The notes under the pieces are model-generated. The model did no database searches and was not told the origin of the DNA. It was given only the letters and a program-made list of their open reading frames with translations. Source: Geomobilimonas luticola (GTDB lineage Bacteria; Desulfobacterota; Desulfuromonadia; Geobacterales; Geobacteraceae). Taken from it: a stretch of DNA of 64,000 nt. The translations under genes and the position numbers were made by a program. Below, one piece after another: positions 19,261-28,456 of this stretch; within the stretch, counting starts at the first letter, position 1, and each line of letters begins with the position of its first letter. The DNA lies in the NCBI RefSeq assembly GCF_018476905.1, contig NZ_JAHCVK010000011.1:41534-105533 (forward strand), read 5' to 3'.

Positions 19261-19881
19261 TTACAATTTGTATTTCAGGGCGAGGGGGACCAGTTGGGAG
19301 CGGTTGGAAACATTGGCCTTCTTGAAAATGCGGCTGAGATGGGCCTTTACGGTCTGTTCGCTTATGCACAGCCTGCCGGCAATCTCCCGGTTCCTCTGCC
19401 CTTCGGCCACGAGGAGTACGATCTCCCGTTCTTTTTTGCTCAGGCTTTCGGACGCGGGTGGTTTCAGCGCTGCTGAACGGTTGTGGATCAGTGCCTTGAG
19501 CTTGCCGTTGTCAACCCAGACCTGGCCGGCATTGATTGCCCGCAATGCCTTCTTGAAGAGGGTGGTGCCGGCGCTGGTGGCGATGACCCCGTCCAGTTTA
19601 TGGGAAAAAAGGAGCCGGATCACCTCGTCTTCTGCCAAGCCGGTATCGATGAGAATGACATTTGCCCTGTCCCATTCAGGCGGAAAGGGGTACCCGAGGG
19701 TGGAGGCATCGACGAGGATCTTGTCGGGGATGCATTCCTTGCTAGACCAGGAACTGTAGATCTCTACCGACTGGTAGGCATCCTCGTCCTGCATCAGGAG
19801 GTTTTTCAATGCTTCGCCGAGAAGCCTGCTGCTGAGATTGATCAGGATGTTCATCCGTGGGTAATTCGTCAGTCTGTCCAT
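19261..19881 (-). CDS. LuxR/NarL-type transcriptional regulator with atypical receiver-like domain
   Basis: The 206-residue protein ends in a clear LuxR helix-turn-helix (residues ~143-200: SLSKKEREIVLLVAEGQRNREIAGRLCISEQTVKAHLSRIFKKANVSNRSQLV). The first ~125 residues have receiver-like strand patterning (KILVDAST, NVILIDTG) but lack the N-terminal acidic pair of phosphorylated receivers. Control by phosphorylation is therefore doubtful. The ATG at 19881 follows GAGG. It is divergent from murJ. Its target is unknown; its own 3' region leads into the radical SAM/EPAH cluster. Confidence 0.85.
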   Translation of the reverse strand: MDRLTNYPRMNILINLSSRLLGEALKNLLMQDEDAYQSVEIYSSWSSKECIPDKILVDASTLGYPFPPEWDRANVILIDTGLAEDEVIRLLFSHKLDGVIATSAGTTLFKKALRAINAGQVWVDNGKLKALIHNRSAALKPPASESLSKKEREIVLLVAEGQRNREIAGRLCISEQTVKAHLSRIFKKANVSNRSQLVPLALKYKL

Positions 19882-20127
19882 CTGTCCTCTTCGGTATGGA
19901 TAGCTGGAAAAGCCTGCTTTGTGGCACGCTGTTCCGCTCTTAAATGTATTCGCAAACGTGTGGGCAAATATAACCCACTGAAATCATTAATGCAAGCAAA
20001 AGATTTGCGTGCACTAATATTGTCGATTGCGTTGCGATGTCGATACGACGCAGGAAAAGAGAAAAACATACCAATGGACTGAGGTTTATGGTAAACCTCC
20101 CTTGACGCATACCTCCAAGGGATACCC

Positions 20128-21693
20128 ATGTCGGAAAAGAAAAATATCGCCCGGGCTGCCGGGGTGCTCGGTTTTGCAACGGTTCTGTCGCGCATCATGG
20201 GGATGGTGCGCGACATGGTGGTCTCGCGCCTGTTCGGCGCCGGACTTGCCACCGACGCCTTTTTCGCCGCTTTCCAGATACCCAACATGCTCCGCCGCTT
20301 CTTCGCCGAGGGGGCCCTCACTTCCGCCTTCGTCCCCACCTTCTCCGAATGGTACACGCAGAAGGGTGAGGAGGAAGCGCGGGAGCTGGCCAACATCTGC
20401 TTTACCCTCCTGACCATCGTGATGGCGGTCATCACCCTGCTGGGAATCATCTTCTCGCCCCAGATCGTCGCCTTCATGTTTCCCGGGTTCAAGGCCCTCC
20501 CGAACAAAATGGAATTGACGGTGTTTCTCAACCGGCTCATGTTCCCCTATATCTTCTTTGTCAGCCTTGTCGCTCTCTGCATGGGGATACTCAATACGGT
20601 GCGGCACTTCTTCACCCCGGCCATCTCCACCGTCTTTCTCAATCTTGCCATGATCGTCTGTGCCGTACTTCTCCACCAGCGTTTCCAGGTGCCGATCGTT
20701 GCCCTGGCGGTGGGAGTGCTCGTCGGGGGGGTGCTCCAATTGCTCCTCCAGCTTCCCACGCTCTACCGCAAGGGATTCGCCATCCGCCCCCGTTTCGACC
20801 TGCACCACCCGGGAATGCGCAAGATCGCCCTCCTCATGGGACCGTCGGTGTTCGGCGTGGGGGTCTACTACCTGAACCTTACGGTCGGCAATATCCTTGC
20901 CTCTCTCCTCCCCCAGGGGAGCGTGTCCTATCTCTATTATGCCCAGCGCCTCTTCGAGTTTCCCCAGGGGATATTCACCGTCTCGGTGGCCCAGGCGGTC
21001 CTCCCCTCCATGAGCCGGCAGGCCGCTGCCGGCGAGATGGATGAGTTGAAGGAGTCGCTCGGCTTCGGCATGCGCCTTACCCTGTTCATCACCATCCCCG
21101 CCATGGCGGGGTTGGCGGTCTGCTCCACCCCCATCTTCAGCCTGCTCTTCATGGGGGGGGAGTTCGACTACGGGAAGGCGGTCAACTGCGGGACGGCGCT
21201 CGTCTACTATTCCCTGGGGCTCTCCTTTGTGGCGATGGTGCGAGTCCTGGTCCCCGCCTTCTACGCCCAACAGGATACCCGCACGCCGGTGGTGACGGCA
21301 TTCGTCGCCTTTCTCCTCAATTTTCTCTTCAGTCTGCTCCTCATGGGGCCCCTCCTCCATGGAGGGCTGGCACTGGCGTCGTCCCTCTCCGCCCTCTGCA
21401 ATATGGCCATGCTCCTCCATTATCTGCGCCGGAAGATTGGCCCCTTCGGCGGCCGGCGGATCTTCCTGGCAGGGGGAAAGACCCTGCTGGCATCGATTCC
21501 CATGGCGCTGGCGGTCAGCTTTGGGGTGAGGATGGCGGACTGGTCCCTGGCCGGCCACAAGCTCATGAAGGGGGGGGTCCTCGGGGGGACGATACTTGCG
21601 GGGGTCGGCATCTTTCTGGCTGCGGCCCATCTGCTGCACATCGACGAGGCGCGGGACGTGATCGGTCTCGTGCGAAGGAGGTTGAAACGATGA
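20128..21693 (+). CDS. murJ: Lipid II flippase MurJ (MviN family)
   Basis: The 521-residue polytopic membrane protein matches MurJ in length and signature: VLSRIMGMVRDMVVSRLFGAG, TDAFFAAFQIPNMLRRFFAEGALTSAFVPTF and, later, LFEFPQGIFTVSVAQAVLPSMS. About 14 membrane helices are apparent. MurJ moves lipid-linked peptidoglycan precursors across the inner membrane. The stop overlaps the ATG of the downstream ogt-type gene as ATGA (21690-21693). Confidence 0.95.
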   Translation: MSEKKNIARAAGVLGFATVLSRIMGMVRDMVVSRLFGAGLATDAFFAAFQIPNMLRRFFAEGALTSAFVPTFSEWYTQKGEEEARELANICFTLLTIVMAVITLLGIIFSPQIVAFMFPGFKALPNKMELTVFLNRLMFPYIFFVSLVALCMGILNTVRHFFTPAISTVFLNLAMIVCAVLLHQRFQVPIVALAVGVLVGGVLQLLLQLPTLYRKGFAIRPRFDLHHPGMRKIALLMGPSVFGVGVYYLNLTVGNILASLLPQGSVSYLYYAQRLFEFPQGIFTVSVAQAVLPSMSRQAAAGEMDELKESLGFGMRLTLFITIPAMAGLAVCSTPIFSLLFMGGEFDYGKAVNCGTALVYYSLGLSFVAMVRVLVPAFYAQQDTRTPVVTAFVAFLLNFLFSLLLMGPLLHGGLALASSLSALCNMAMLLHYLRRKIGPFGGRRIFLAGGKTLLASIPMALAVSFGVRMADWSLAGHKLMKGGVLGGTILAGVGIFLAAAHLLHIDEARDVIGLVRRRLKR

Positions 21694-22223
21694 ACAAGCG
21701 CAGAATTTCCACGGCGGGGAAATACCGCGCCCTGTTTGAGACATCCTTTGGCTCCGGGGCCGTGGTGGCGAGCGAGGCGGGGGTGCTGGAGGTGTTTCTC
21801 CCCTTTGGTGGGGAAGAGAAGGGGGAACTGCTGACCCAATTGACCGACCTGTATCCCCTGGCCCTCGGGGAGAACCGGGTGACGCGGGAGGCCGCCGATC
21901 TCCTGCAGCGGTATTTCGCCGGGGAGCGGGTCGAGTTTTCCCCTGTTCCCCTCGACCTGGCGGGGTGTACGCCGTTCCAGAACGCCGTCTATGGGGTGGT
22001 GGCCGCCATTCCCTACGGGGCTGTAAGGACCTATGGCGAGGTGGCCGCTCTTATGGGGAGTCCCACGGCTGCCCGGGGGGTAGGTTCGGCCATGGCGGCC
22101 AACCGGCTGCCGATCATCATTCCGTGTCACCGGGTGGTCGGTGCGGCCGGTGCACTCACCGGTTATTCGGCGCCGGGGGGGGTGGCGTCAAAAAAATGGC
22201 TTCTGACGATGGAACAGGGGTAA
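21690..22223 (+). CDS. ogt: Methylated-DNA--protein-cysteine methyltransferase (Ogt/MGMT)
   Basis: The 177-residue protein contains the alkyl-acceptor motif IIPCHRVVGAAGALTGYSAPGG, with the active-site Cys at residue 146. It also has the DNA-recognition stretch YGEVAALMGSPTAARGVGSAMAANRLP. It removes alkyl groups from O6-alkylguanine by suicidal transfer to the Cys. The N-terminal ~85 residues form the usual poorly conserved ribonuclease-like domain. It is translationally coupled to murJ by a 4-bp overlap; no functional link is obvious. Confidence 0.93.
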   Translation: MNKRRISTAGKYRALFETSFGSGAVVASEAGVLEVFLPFGGEEKGELLTQLTDLYPLALGENRVTREAADLLQRYFAGERVEFSPVPLDLAGCTPFQNAVYGVVAAIPYGAVRTYGEVAALMGSPTAARGVGSAMAANRLPIIIPCHRVVGAAGALTGYSAPGGVASKKWLLTMEQG

Positions 22224-22552
22224 AAAGATCCGTTTTTTGGGAAAAATGGAGAAAATCCGGCGCCGTTATACACAGTGGCCCCGAACTTCATGTGAAAATA
22301 TTAACCAATGATAGGTGATCGGAAAGTCATTCACCGTAGAAGGTTGTTGGGTTATTGTAACATGTTGATATTAAAGGACATAAACCTGTGCTTATAAATT
22401 AGGCAGAAAGCAAAAACCGCTTATTCCCTTATTTCTTTATCTTCTTTTCCACATCGTTGTTCACAGTTTGTCCACAACTTGTGTGGATAATGGGTTACCT
22501 GTTTGAAAATCTGTAACATTTCCGTTTGTTAGGGTCTGCTTATTCCACGGCG
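22224..22552. other. AT-rich intergene between convergent genes with a DnaA-box-like cluster
   Basis: No gene is visible. The stretch is much more AT-rich than its surroundings. It holds three exact matches to the DnaA consensus TTWTNCACA: 22266-22274 (TTATACACA, +), 22445-22453 (TTTTCCACA, +) and 22482-22490 (TTATCCACA on the minus strand). Two one-mismatch sites lie at 22457-22465 and 22468-22476. Four of the five lie within 46 bp. Because both flanking genes point inward, no promoter is required here. Confidence 0.55.
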
Positions 22553-23350
22553 TCATTCTTCTGACGCTCGCTCTCTCATCTTGGCCTCTTGCCAGAGTTC
22601 CTCCATCTGCTCCAGGGTCGCTTCCGGCAGCTGCATCCCCCTGGCGTGGAGCGTCGTCTCTATATGTTCGAACCGGCGGGAGAAGCGGGCAATGGTTTTG
22701 CGGAGCGCTTCCTCAGGGTTGAGGGCAAGAAACCGACCGAGATTGACGATGGCGAACAGAAGATCCCCCAGTTCCGCTTCCATCCGTTCCTGGTCGCCGT
22801 CCAGCATGGTCTCCTCGAATTCGTGCAACTCTTCCAGTACCTTGGCGAATACCTCGTCGGTGCGGCTCCAGTCGAAGCCGACCCGGGCAGCCTTCTCCGT
22901 AATTTTATGTGCCTTCATGAGAGCGGGGAGGTGGGGTGGGACTCCGGCCAGGGCGGAGCGGCGTTCTTCCCCCTTTTCCGCCTTCTTGATCTTCTCCCAG
23001 TTTTCCACCTGGGCTGCACTGTCACAGATCTCCAGGTCGCCGAAGACGTGGGGGTGGCGGCGGACCAACTTGTCGCAGATGGCGGCGATGACATCGTCCA
23101 TGGTGAATTCGCCCCGCTCTTCGGCGATGGCGGCGTGGAAGATCGGCTGGAGGAGCAGGTCTCCCAGTTCTTCCTTGAGCATCTCCGGCGAACCGGCGTC
23201 GATGGCCTCGATCACTTCGTAGCACTCCTCCAGCAGATAGCGCTTGAGGCTGTCATGGGTCTGCTCCGCATCCCAGGGGCACCCTCCGGGCGCACGCAGG
23301 CGGCGCATTATTCCCGTAAGGCGGTCGAATCCGGCTGTTTCATTCTGCAT
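22553..23350 (-). CDS. mazG: Nucleoside triphosphate pyrophosphohydrolase MazG
   Basis: The 265-residue protein has two MazG domains. The first contains CPWDAEQTHDSLKRYLLEECYEVIEAID and EELGDLLLQPIFHA, giving the EExxE and ExxD metal-binding motifs. The second contains EELHEFEETMLDGDQERMEAELGDLLFAIVNLGRFL. The enzyme hydrolyses NTPs to NMP and pyrophosphate and is thought to cleanse nucleotide pools or lower ppGpp. It lies 35 bp downstream of tgt. Confidence 0.94.
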   Translation of the reverse strand: MQNETAGFDRLTGIMRRLRAPGGCPWDAEQTHDSLKRYLLEECYEVIEAIDAGSPEMLKEELGDLLLQPIFHAAIAEERGEFTMDDVIAAICDKLVRRHPHVFGDLEICDSAAQVENWEKIKKAEKGEERRSALAGVPPHLPALMKAHKITEKAARVGFDWSRTDEVFAKVLEELHEFEETMLDGDQERMEAELGDLLFAIVNLGRFLALNPEEALRKTIARFSRRFEHIETTLHARGMQLPEATLEQMEELWQEAKMRERASEE

Positions 23351-23385
23351 GGGGGAATCTCCTCAAAGGGGACCGTACTGCCCCG

Positions 23386-24498
23386 CTATTTTTTCTTTTC
23401 GCCCTTCAGGTACCCTTCAAGAAACGTCCGCTTGAATTCGCCGAACCTTCCCTCTTCGATGGACTTGCGGATATCCGCCATCATGGCGAGATAGAAATGG
23501 ACGTTGTGGATGCTGGCGAGGATGGCGGAGAGGACCTCGTTGGCATTGAAGAGGTGGTGGAGGTAGGCGCGGGTGAAGTTCCGGCAGCAATAGCAACTGC
23601 AGGTGGGGTCAACCGGGTAGAAATCGCGGCGGTAGTTCTTGTTGGTGAGACGGATGCGACCGCGATTGGTGAACAGGGTGGCGCTCCGCGCATAGCGGGT
23701 CGGGATGACGCAGTCGAACATGTCCATCCCCCGTTCCACGCTCTCCAGGATGTCCTCGGGGAGCCCTACTCCCATGAGGTAACGGGGCTTGTCCTCGGGG
23801 AGGAAGGGGGCGGTCATGGCGACCACCTTTTTCAGAAGCTCCAGCCCCTCGCCGACGGAGACGCCGCCGATAGCGTAACCGGGGAAGTCCATGGCGACAA
23901 GTTCCCGGGCGCAGAGGGCGCGCAGGTCCTCGAAAACGCTCCCCTGAACGATGCCGAACAGGGCCTGGTCCTTGCGGGAGTGGGCCTTTTTGCACTGTTC
24001 CGCCCACCGGAGAGTCTTGCGGGTAGATTGTTCCGCGTACCGCTTGTCGCAGGGGTAGGGTATGCATTCGTCAAAGGCCATGATGATGTCGGCCCCCAAC
24101 GCTTCCTGAATCGCCATGGCCCGGGCCGGGTCGAGAAACACCTCCTCCCCGGTGATTTCGTGTTTGAAGTAGGCCCCGTCTTCCGTAATCCGCTTGTTGG
24201 GGAGGGAGAATACCTGGAACCCGCCGGAATCGGTGAGAATCGGGCCGTCCCAGGCCATGAACCGGTGCAGTCCCCCGGCTTTCTCAACCAGCCCTTCACC
24301 AGGACGGAGGTGGAGGTGGTAGGTGTTGCTGAGGATGATCTGGGCGCCGCACTCTTGTACCTGAACGGGTGTCATGGCCTTCATGGCGGCGTGGGTCCCG
24401 ACCGGCATGAATATGGGGGTTTCAATGGTGCCATGGTGGGTGGTCAGGGTTCCCCGCCGGGCACCAGTGACATCCTTCTTTTTGAGCGTAAATTTCAT
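23386..24498 (-). CDS. tgt: tRNA-guanine transglycosylase
   Basis: The 370-residue protein has full-length Tgt features: TPIFMPVGTHAAMKAMTP, the base-binding DSGGFQVFSL, MAFDECIPYP, the nucleophile region GMDMFDCVIPTR and a zinc site CSCYCCRNFTRAYLHHL. It exchanges guanine-34 for preQ1 in tRNAs with GUN anticodons during queuosine synthesis. The Lys-rich C-terminus (KGEKKK) is slightly extended. Confidence 0.96.
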   Translation of the reverse strand: MKFTLKKKDVTGARRGTLTTHHGTIETPIFMPVGTHAAMKAMTPVQVQECGAQIILSNTYHLHLRPGEGLVEKAGGLHRFMAWDGPILTDSGGFQVFSLPNKRITEDGAYFKHEITGEEVFLDPARAMAIQEALGADIIMAFDECIPYPCDKRYAEQSTRKTLRWAEQCKKAHSRKDQALFGIVQGSVFEDLRALCARELVAMDFPGYAIGGVSVGEGLELLKKVVAMTAPFLPEDKPRYLMGVGLPEDILESVERGMDMFDCVIPTRYARSATLFTNRGRIRLTNKNYRRDFYPVDPTCSCYCCRNFTRAYLHHLFNANEVLSAILASIHNVHFYLAMMADIRKSIEEGRFGEFKRTFLEGYLKGEKKK

Positions 24499-25036
24499 AG
24501 GACCTTTTCCCGGGAAATTACAATATGAATCTCCCTTGGATTAATAAGCGTTTATCCCGTTATTGCTGCTAAGTATCTAAGTCGAAAACAGTTTTTGTAA
24601 CAGAAAAGCAGCCTGATTGCAACGCTCCTTTGCCTGAAACTGCCGGTGGAGCCCCCGGCCGGCGATTGACCGGCGGGCAAGCCGATGGGGAGAGGATAAA
24701 GAATACCTGTGCTCCCGTTAATTTCTTATTGCATTTTGGTATAACGACGTTTAGTATACAGTATACATTTTATTCGATTAGGATGCGTTAATTTATAGGG
24801 CTTGTTTGCATGTGAACTACCATGAAATCCATATCAAGGAGGAGTAGGGACGATGCAGGCTCATAACGAATGGCGGGCACCCCCGGGCCAGAACGAACTG
24901 CCCGGAAGGCAGATCGGGAATTGATAGCCCCTGGTTCCTGTGACTGCAGACTCGGAATGTTCGGAACCGGTTGGCCGGCGCGGTCCGGTCCCGGTAGAAC
25001 CCAAAGACGAATAATAAACACAAAAGGGATGAAAAC
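24499..25036 (+). promoter_or_regulatory. Long 5' region of the frd/sdh operon with palindromic and hairpin elements
   Basis: About 540 bases precede the cytochrome b gene. They contain a tandem palindrome GTATAC-A-GTATAC at 24754-24766, in an AT-rich promoter-like patch, which resembles a dimeric-regulator site. A GC-rich potential hairpin (GCCGG...CCGGC) lies near 24658-24676. A short ORF with its own ribosome site lies at 24853. No known riboswitch consensus was recognised. Regulation by an electron-donor-responsive repressor is plausible but not shown. Confidence 0.4.
24853..24924 (+). CDS. Possible 23-residue leader peptide upstream of frdC
   Basis: A short frame MQAHNEWRAPPGQNELPGRQ... 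of 23 residues follows a strong AAGGAGGAG whose GGAGG ends ten bases before the ATG. It stops 112 bp before the cytochrome b gene. The ribosome site is better than those of many real genes here, but the peptide has no recognisable motif. It may be a translated leader or a chance ORF. Confidence 0.3.
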   Translation: MQAHNEWRAPPGQNELPGRQIGN

Positions 25037-25705
25037 ATGCAACTACTCAAAAGCACTGTAGGTAGAAAGATCCTGATGGCGATCACCGGCCAGCTCATGG
25101 TCCTTTTCGTCATCGTCCATCTGCTGGGGAACTCGACGATATTCGTCGGTGCCGACTGGCTCAACGCCTATGCCAAGCATCTCCACGATCTTGGGCCGTT
25201 TGTCTGGGTTTTCCGTCTTGCCATGCTGACGTTCTTCGGCGTCCATGTCATCTTCGGTACCCTGCTCACGCTGGAGAACAGCACAGCCAACCCCCAGAAG
25301 TACGCGGTCAACAACAAGCTTGAGGCTACCTTCTCCAGTGAGAACATGATCTGGACCGGCCTCCTCATGGCTGCCTTCGTCGTGTACCACCTGCTTCACT
25401 TCACGGTTCGCGTCACCAACCCGGAGATATCCCAGGGAATCGACGCAGTCGGACGCTTTAACGTCTACGCCATGGTGACCGGCAGCTTCCAGCAGGGGAT
25501 CATCGCCTTTGTGTACATTGGCGCCATGATCGCCCTCTTCCTCCATCTCTCCCATGGTGTCCAGAGCTTCTTCCAGACCATGGGGTGGAACAACGCATGC
25601 ACTCGGCCCGTAATCAGCACGATAGGCAAGGTTGTCGCCGTTATCCTGCTGGTCGGCTATGCATCCATTCCGCTGTTCATCTTTACCGGCATTCTGAAAG
25701 GTTAG
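25037..25705 (+). CDS. frdC: Succinate dehydrogenase/fumarate reductase cytochrome b subunit
   Basis: The 222-residue membrane subunit has five predicted helices with the heme-ligand histidines typical of b558-type (Wolinella/Bacillus-like) di-heme subunits: [31 protein letters not shown] and [14 protein letters not shown]. It anchors the enzyme and connects the Fe-S subunit to the menaquinone pool. In Geobacter sulfurreducens one FrdCAB complex serves both succinate oxidation and fumarate reduction; this operon has the same C-A-B order. The flavoprotein gene follows after 10 bp. Confidence 0.93.
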   Translation: MQLLKSTVGRKILMAITGQLMVLFVIVHLLGNSTIFVGADWLNAYAKHLHDLGPFVWVFRLAMLTFFGVHVIFGTLLTLENSTANPQKYAVNNKLEATFSSENMIWTGLLMAAFVVYHLLHFTVRVTNPEISQGIDAVGRFNVYAMVTGSFQQGIIAFVYIGAMIALFLHLSHGVQSFFQTMGWNNACTRPVISTIGKVVAVILLVGYASIPLFIFTGILKG

Positions 25706-25715
25706 GGGGTATATA

Positions 25716-27632
25716 GTGATACTCGACGGAAAATGTCCAACCGGACCCATTGAAAAAACATGGGATAAACACCGCTTCGATCTGAAGCTGGTCAATCCCG
25801 CCAACAAGAGAAAGTACACCGTCATCATGGTCGGCACCGGCCTTGCCGGCGGCGCCGCTGCTGCTTCCCTCGGTGAACTCGGTTACAACGTCATGGCCTT
25901 CTGCTACCAGGATTCGCCCCGTCGTGCCCACTCCATCGCCGCCCAGGGGGGGATCAACGCCGCCAAGAACTATCCGAACGATGGTGACTCCATCTATCGT
26001 CTCTTCTACGACACCATCAAGGGTGGCGACTTCCGCGCCCGTGAGGCTGACGTCTGGCGCCTTGCCCAGGTGTCCAACAACATCATCGACCAGTGCGTTG
26101 CCCAGGGAGTTCCCTTTGCCCGTGACTATGCCGGTTACCTGGACAACCGCTCTTTCGGCGGCGCACAGGTTTCCCGTACCTTCTACGCCCGGGGCCAGAC
26201 GGGGCAGCAGCTGCTCCTCGGCGCCTATTCCGCCCTTTCCCGCCAGATCAAGGCCGGTACGGTGAAGATGTACAACCGCCGCGAGATGCTTGACCTGGTC
26301 GTCGTGGACGGTGTTGCCAAGGGGATCACCTGCCGCAACCTGATCACCGGCGAGATTGAGTCCTACGCGGCCGATGCCGTCTGTCTCGCCACCGGTGGTT
26401 ACGTGAACGTCTTCTACCTCTCCACCAACGCCATGGGGTGCTCGGTCACCGCCAACTGGAAGGCGTACAAGAAGGGGGCGTTCTTCGCCAACCCCTGCTA
26501 CACCCAGATCCATCCGACCTGTATTCCCCAGGCCGGCGATTACCAGTCCAAACTGACCCTCATGTCAGAGTCGCTCCGTAACGACGGCCGCTGCTGGGTG
26601 CCGAAGAAGAAGGAAGACCTGGGCAAGCACCCCAGCGAGATCGCCGAAGAGGACCGGGATTACTACCTGGAGCGGAAGTACCCCTCCTTCGGTAACCTGG
26701 CACCCCGCGACATTGCCTCCCGCGCTGCGAAAGAGCAGTGTGACGACGGCCGTGGCGTTGGCCCCGGCGGGCGCGGCGTCTATCTCGATTTTGCTGCCGC
26801 CATCAAGCGGGTCGGGGAGAACACCATCAAGGAGCGCTACGGCAACCTCTTCGAGATGTACGAGAAGATCACCGACGAGAACGCGTACAAGCGGCCGATG
26901 CGCATGTATCCGGCTCCCCACTACTCCATGGGTGGCCTCTGGGTCGACTACAACCTCATGAGCAACATCCCGGGCCTCTTCGTCCTGGGCGAGGCGAACT
27001 TCTCAGTCCACGGCGCCAACCGTCTCGGTGCTTCTGCCCTCATGCAGGGTCTGGCCGACGGTTACTTCGTCATCCCCTACACCATCGGTGGCTACCTGGC
27101 AAGCATCAAGCCGGGAACGGTCACGACCGCCAACCCCGAGTTCAAGAAGTCGGTGGAAGACGTGAACGGGTATGCCAACAAACTCCTCTCCATCAACGGC
27201 AAGAAGACTGTTGCCGAGTTCATGCGCGAACTGGGCGGCCTCATGTGGGAAAACTGCGGCATGGCGCGCAGCAAGGAGTCCCTGGAAACCAACCTCAAGA
27301 AGATTCCTGCCCTGCGCGAGGAGTTCTGGAAGAATGTCAAGGTTACCGGTACCGGTGCCGAGTTCAACCAGGACCTGGAGAACGCCGGCCGCACCGCCGA
27401 CTTCCTCGAGTTCGGCGAACTCCTTTGCCGCGATGCCCATCACCGCGAGGAGTCCTGTGGTGGTCACTTCCGTGTGGAGCACCAGTATGATGACGGCGAG
27501 GCAAAGCGTGACGATGCCAACTTCTGCTACGTCGGTGCCTGGGAGTACAAGGGGGACAGCAAGGAGCCCGAGCTGCACAAGGAGCCGCTCCAGTTCGAGA
27601 ACGTACATCTTGCGGTAAGGAGTTATAAATAA
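25716..27632 (+). CDS. frdA: Succinate dehydrogenase/fumarate reductase flavoprotein subunit
   Basis: The 638-residue catalytic subunit has the FAD dinucleotide-binding motif [19 protein letters not shown], the covalent flavin site [13 protein letters not shown], and the active-site region [14 protein letters not shown] near residue 400. GTG is the likely start, preceded by GGGGG. It interconverts succinate and fumarate at a covalently bound FAD on the cytoplasmic face. The stop and the next start overlap as TAATG, giving tight coupling to the iron-sulfur subunit. Confidence 0.96.
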   Translation: MILDGKCPTGPIEKTWDKHRFDLKLVNPANKRKYTVIMVGTGLAGGAAAASLGELGYNVMAFCYQDSPRRAHSIAAQGGINAAKNYPNDGDSIYRLFYDTIKGGDFRAREADVWRLAQVSNNIIDQCVAQGVPFARDYAGYLDNRSFGGAQVSRTFYARGQTGQQLLLGAYSALSRQIKAGTVKMYNRREMLDLVVVDGVAKGITCRNLITGEIESYAADAVCLATGGYVNVFYLSTNAMGCSVTANWKAYKKGAFFANPCYTQIHPTCIPQAGDYQSKLTLMSESLRNDGRCWVPKKKEDLGKHPSEIAEEDRDYYLERKYPSFGNLAPRDIASRAAKEQCDDGRGVGPGGRGVYLDFAAAIKRVGENTIKERYGNLFEMYEKITDENAYKRPMRMYPAPHYSMGGLWVDYNLMSNIPGLFVLGEANFSVHGANRLGASALMQGLADGYFVIPYTIGGYLASIKPGTVTTANPEFKKSVEDVNGYANKLLSINGKKTVAEFMRELGGLMWENCGMARSKESLETNLKKIPALREEFWKNVKVTGTGAEFNQDLENAGRTADFLEFGELLCRDAHHREESCGGHFRVEHQYDDGEAKRDDANFCYVGAWEYKGDSKEPELHKEPLQFENVHLAVRSYK

Positions 27633-28390
27633 TGAGCGATCACAAGACCATGACATTGACTCTTATTGTCTGGCGGCAGAAGGGGCCGAACGCCCCCGGG
27701 AAGTTCGAAACCTACACCGCCAAGGGAATCACCGAACACCACTCCTTCCTCGAAATGCTCGACGTGGTCAACGAAGACCTCATCAAGTCCGGGAAAGAGC
27801 CGATCGTCTTCGATCACGACTGTCGCGAGGGTATCTGCGGCATGTGCTCCCAGGTGATCAACGGTGTTCCCCACGGCGGCCAGGAGCGGACCACCGTCTG
27901 CCAGCTGCACATGCGCAAGTTCAAGGATGGTGACACGATTTACATCGAGCCGTGGCGCGCCAAGGCTTTCCCGATCCACAAGGATCTGGTGGTCGACCGA
28001 AGTGCTTATGACACCATCATCCAGGCGGGGGGATACACCTCCTGCCACACCGGCGGGGTGCCCGACGGCAATGCCGTGCTGATTCCCAAGCCGGATGCCG
28101 ACTACGCCATGGACGCTGCCGAGTGCATCGGCTGCGGGGCCTGCGCCGCAGCCTGCCCCAACAGCTCGGCCATGCTCTTCACCAGCGCCAAGGTGGCACA
28201 GCTGGCCGCTCTGCCGCAAGGGAAGGCGGAGGCTGCCGAGCGCGTCAAGAACATGCTCGAAACCATGCAGGAGTGCGGATTCGGCAACTGCTCCAACCAC
28301 TACGAGTGTCAGGCCGCCTGTCCCAAGGGGGTCAATGTGAAGTTCATCGCCAAGCTGAACAGGGAGTATCTCAAGTCCCTGGCATCATAG
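27632..28390 (+). CDS. frdB: Succinate dehydrogenase/fumarate reductase iron-sulfur subunit
   Basis: The 252-residue protein has three cluster-binding regions. [15 protein letters not shown] plus a later Cys binds [2Fe-2S]; [15 protein letters not shown] binds [4Fe-4S]; [19 protein letters not shown] binds [3Fe-4S]. It passes electrons between the flavoprotein and the cytochrome b subunit. It is the last frd gene, and a strong terminator follows 22 bp after the stop. Confidence 0.96.
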   Translation: MSDHKTMTLTLIVWRQKGPNAPGKFETYTAKGITEHHSFLEMLDVVNEDLIKSGKEPIVFDHDCREGICGMCSQVINGVPHGGQERTTVCQLHMRKFKDGDTIYIEPWRAKAFPIHKDLVVDRSAYDTIIQAGGYTSCHTGGVPDGNAVLIPKPDADYAMDAAECIGCGACAAACPNSSAMLFTSAKVAQLAALPQGKAEAAERVKNMLETMQECGFGNCSNHYECQAACPKGVNVKFIAKLNREYLKSLAS

Positions 28391-28411
28391 GTCTGAAACT
28401 GGTATGAATGG

Positions 28412-28447
28412 AAGGGCAGAGATGCGAATCTCTGCCCTTTTTTTGTG
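28412..28447 (+). terminator. Rho-independent terminator of the frd operon
   Basis: AAGGGCAGAGAT pairs with ATCTCTGCCCTT across a GCGA loop and is followed by a run of T residues (about nine counting the stem end). It ends just before the ribosome site of the Cas6-like gene, which therefore probably depends on its own promoter or on read-through. Confidence 0.95.
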
Positions 28448-28456
28448 GGAGGTGTC

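Noticed and set aside
20086..21744. A 552-codon minus-strand frame opposite murJ
   Set aside because: murJ is unmistakable on the plus strand; the antisense product is low-complexity (His/Glu/Gly-rich) as expected for shadow frames.
22224..22552. Chromosomal origin of replication
   Set aside because: Flanking genes converge instead of diverging, and no dnaA, dnaN or gyr genes are near. Kept only as a DnaA-box cluster.
24600..24720. c-di-GMP or cobalamin riboswitch upstream of frdC
   Set aside because: Conserved segments of neither class are present; only a GC-rich hairpin is visible.
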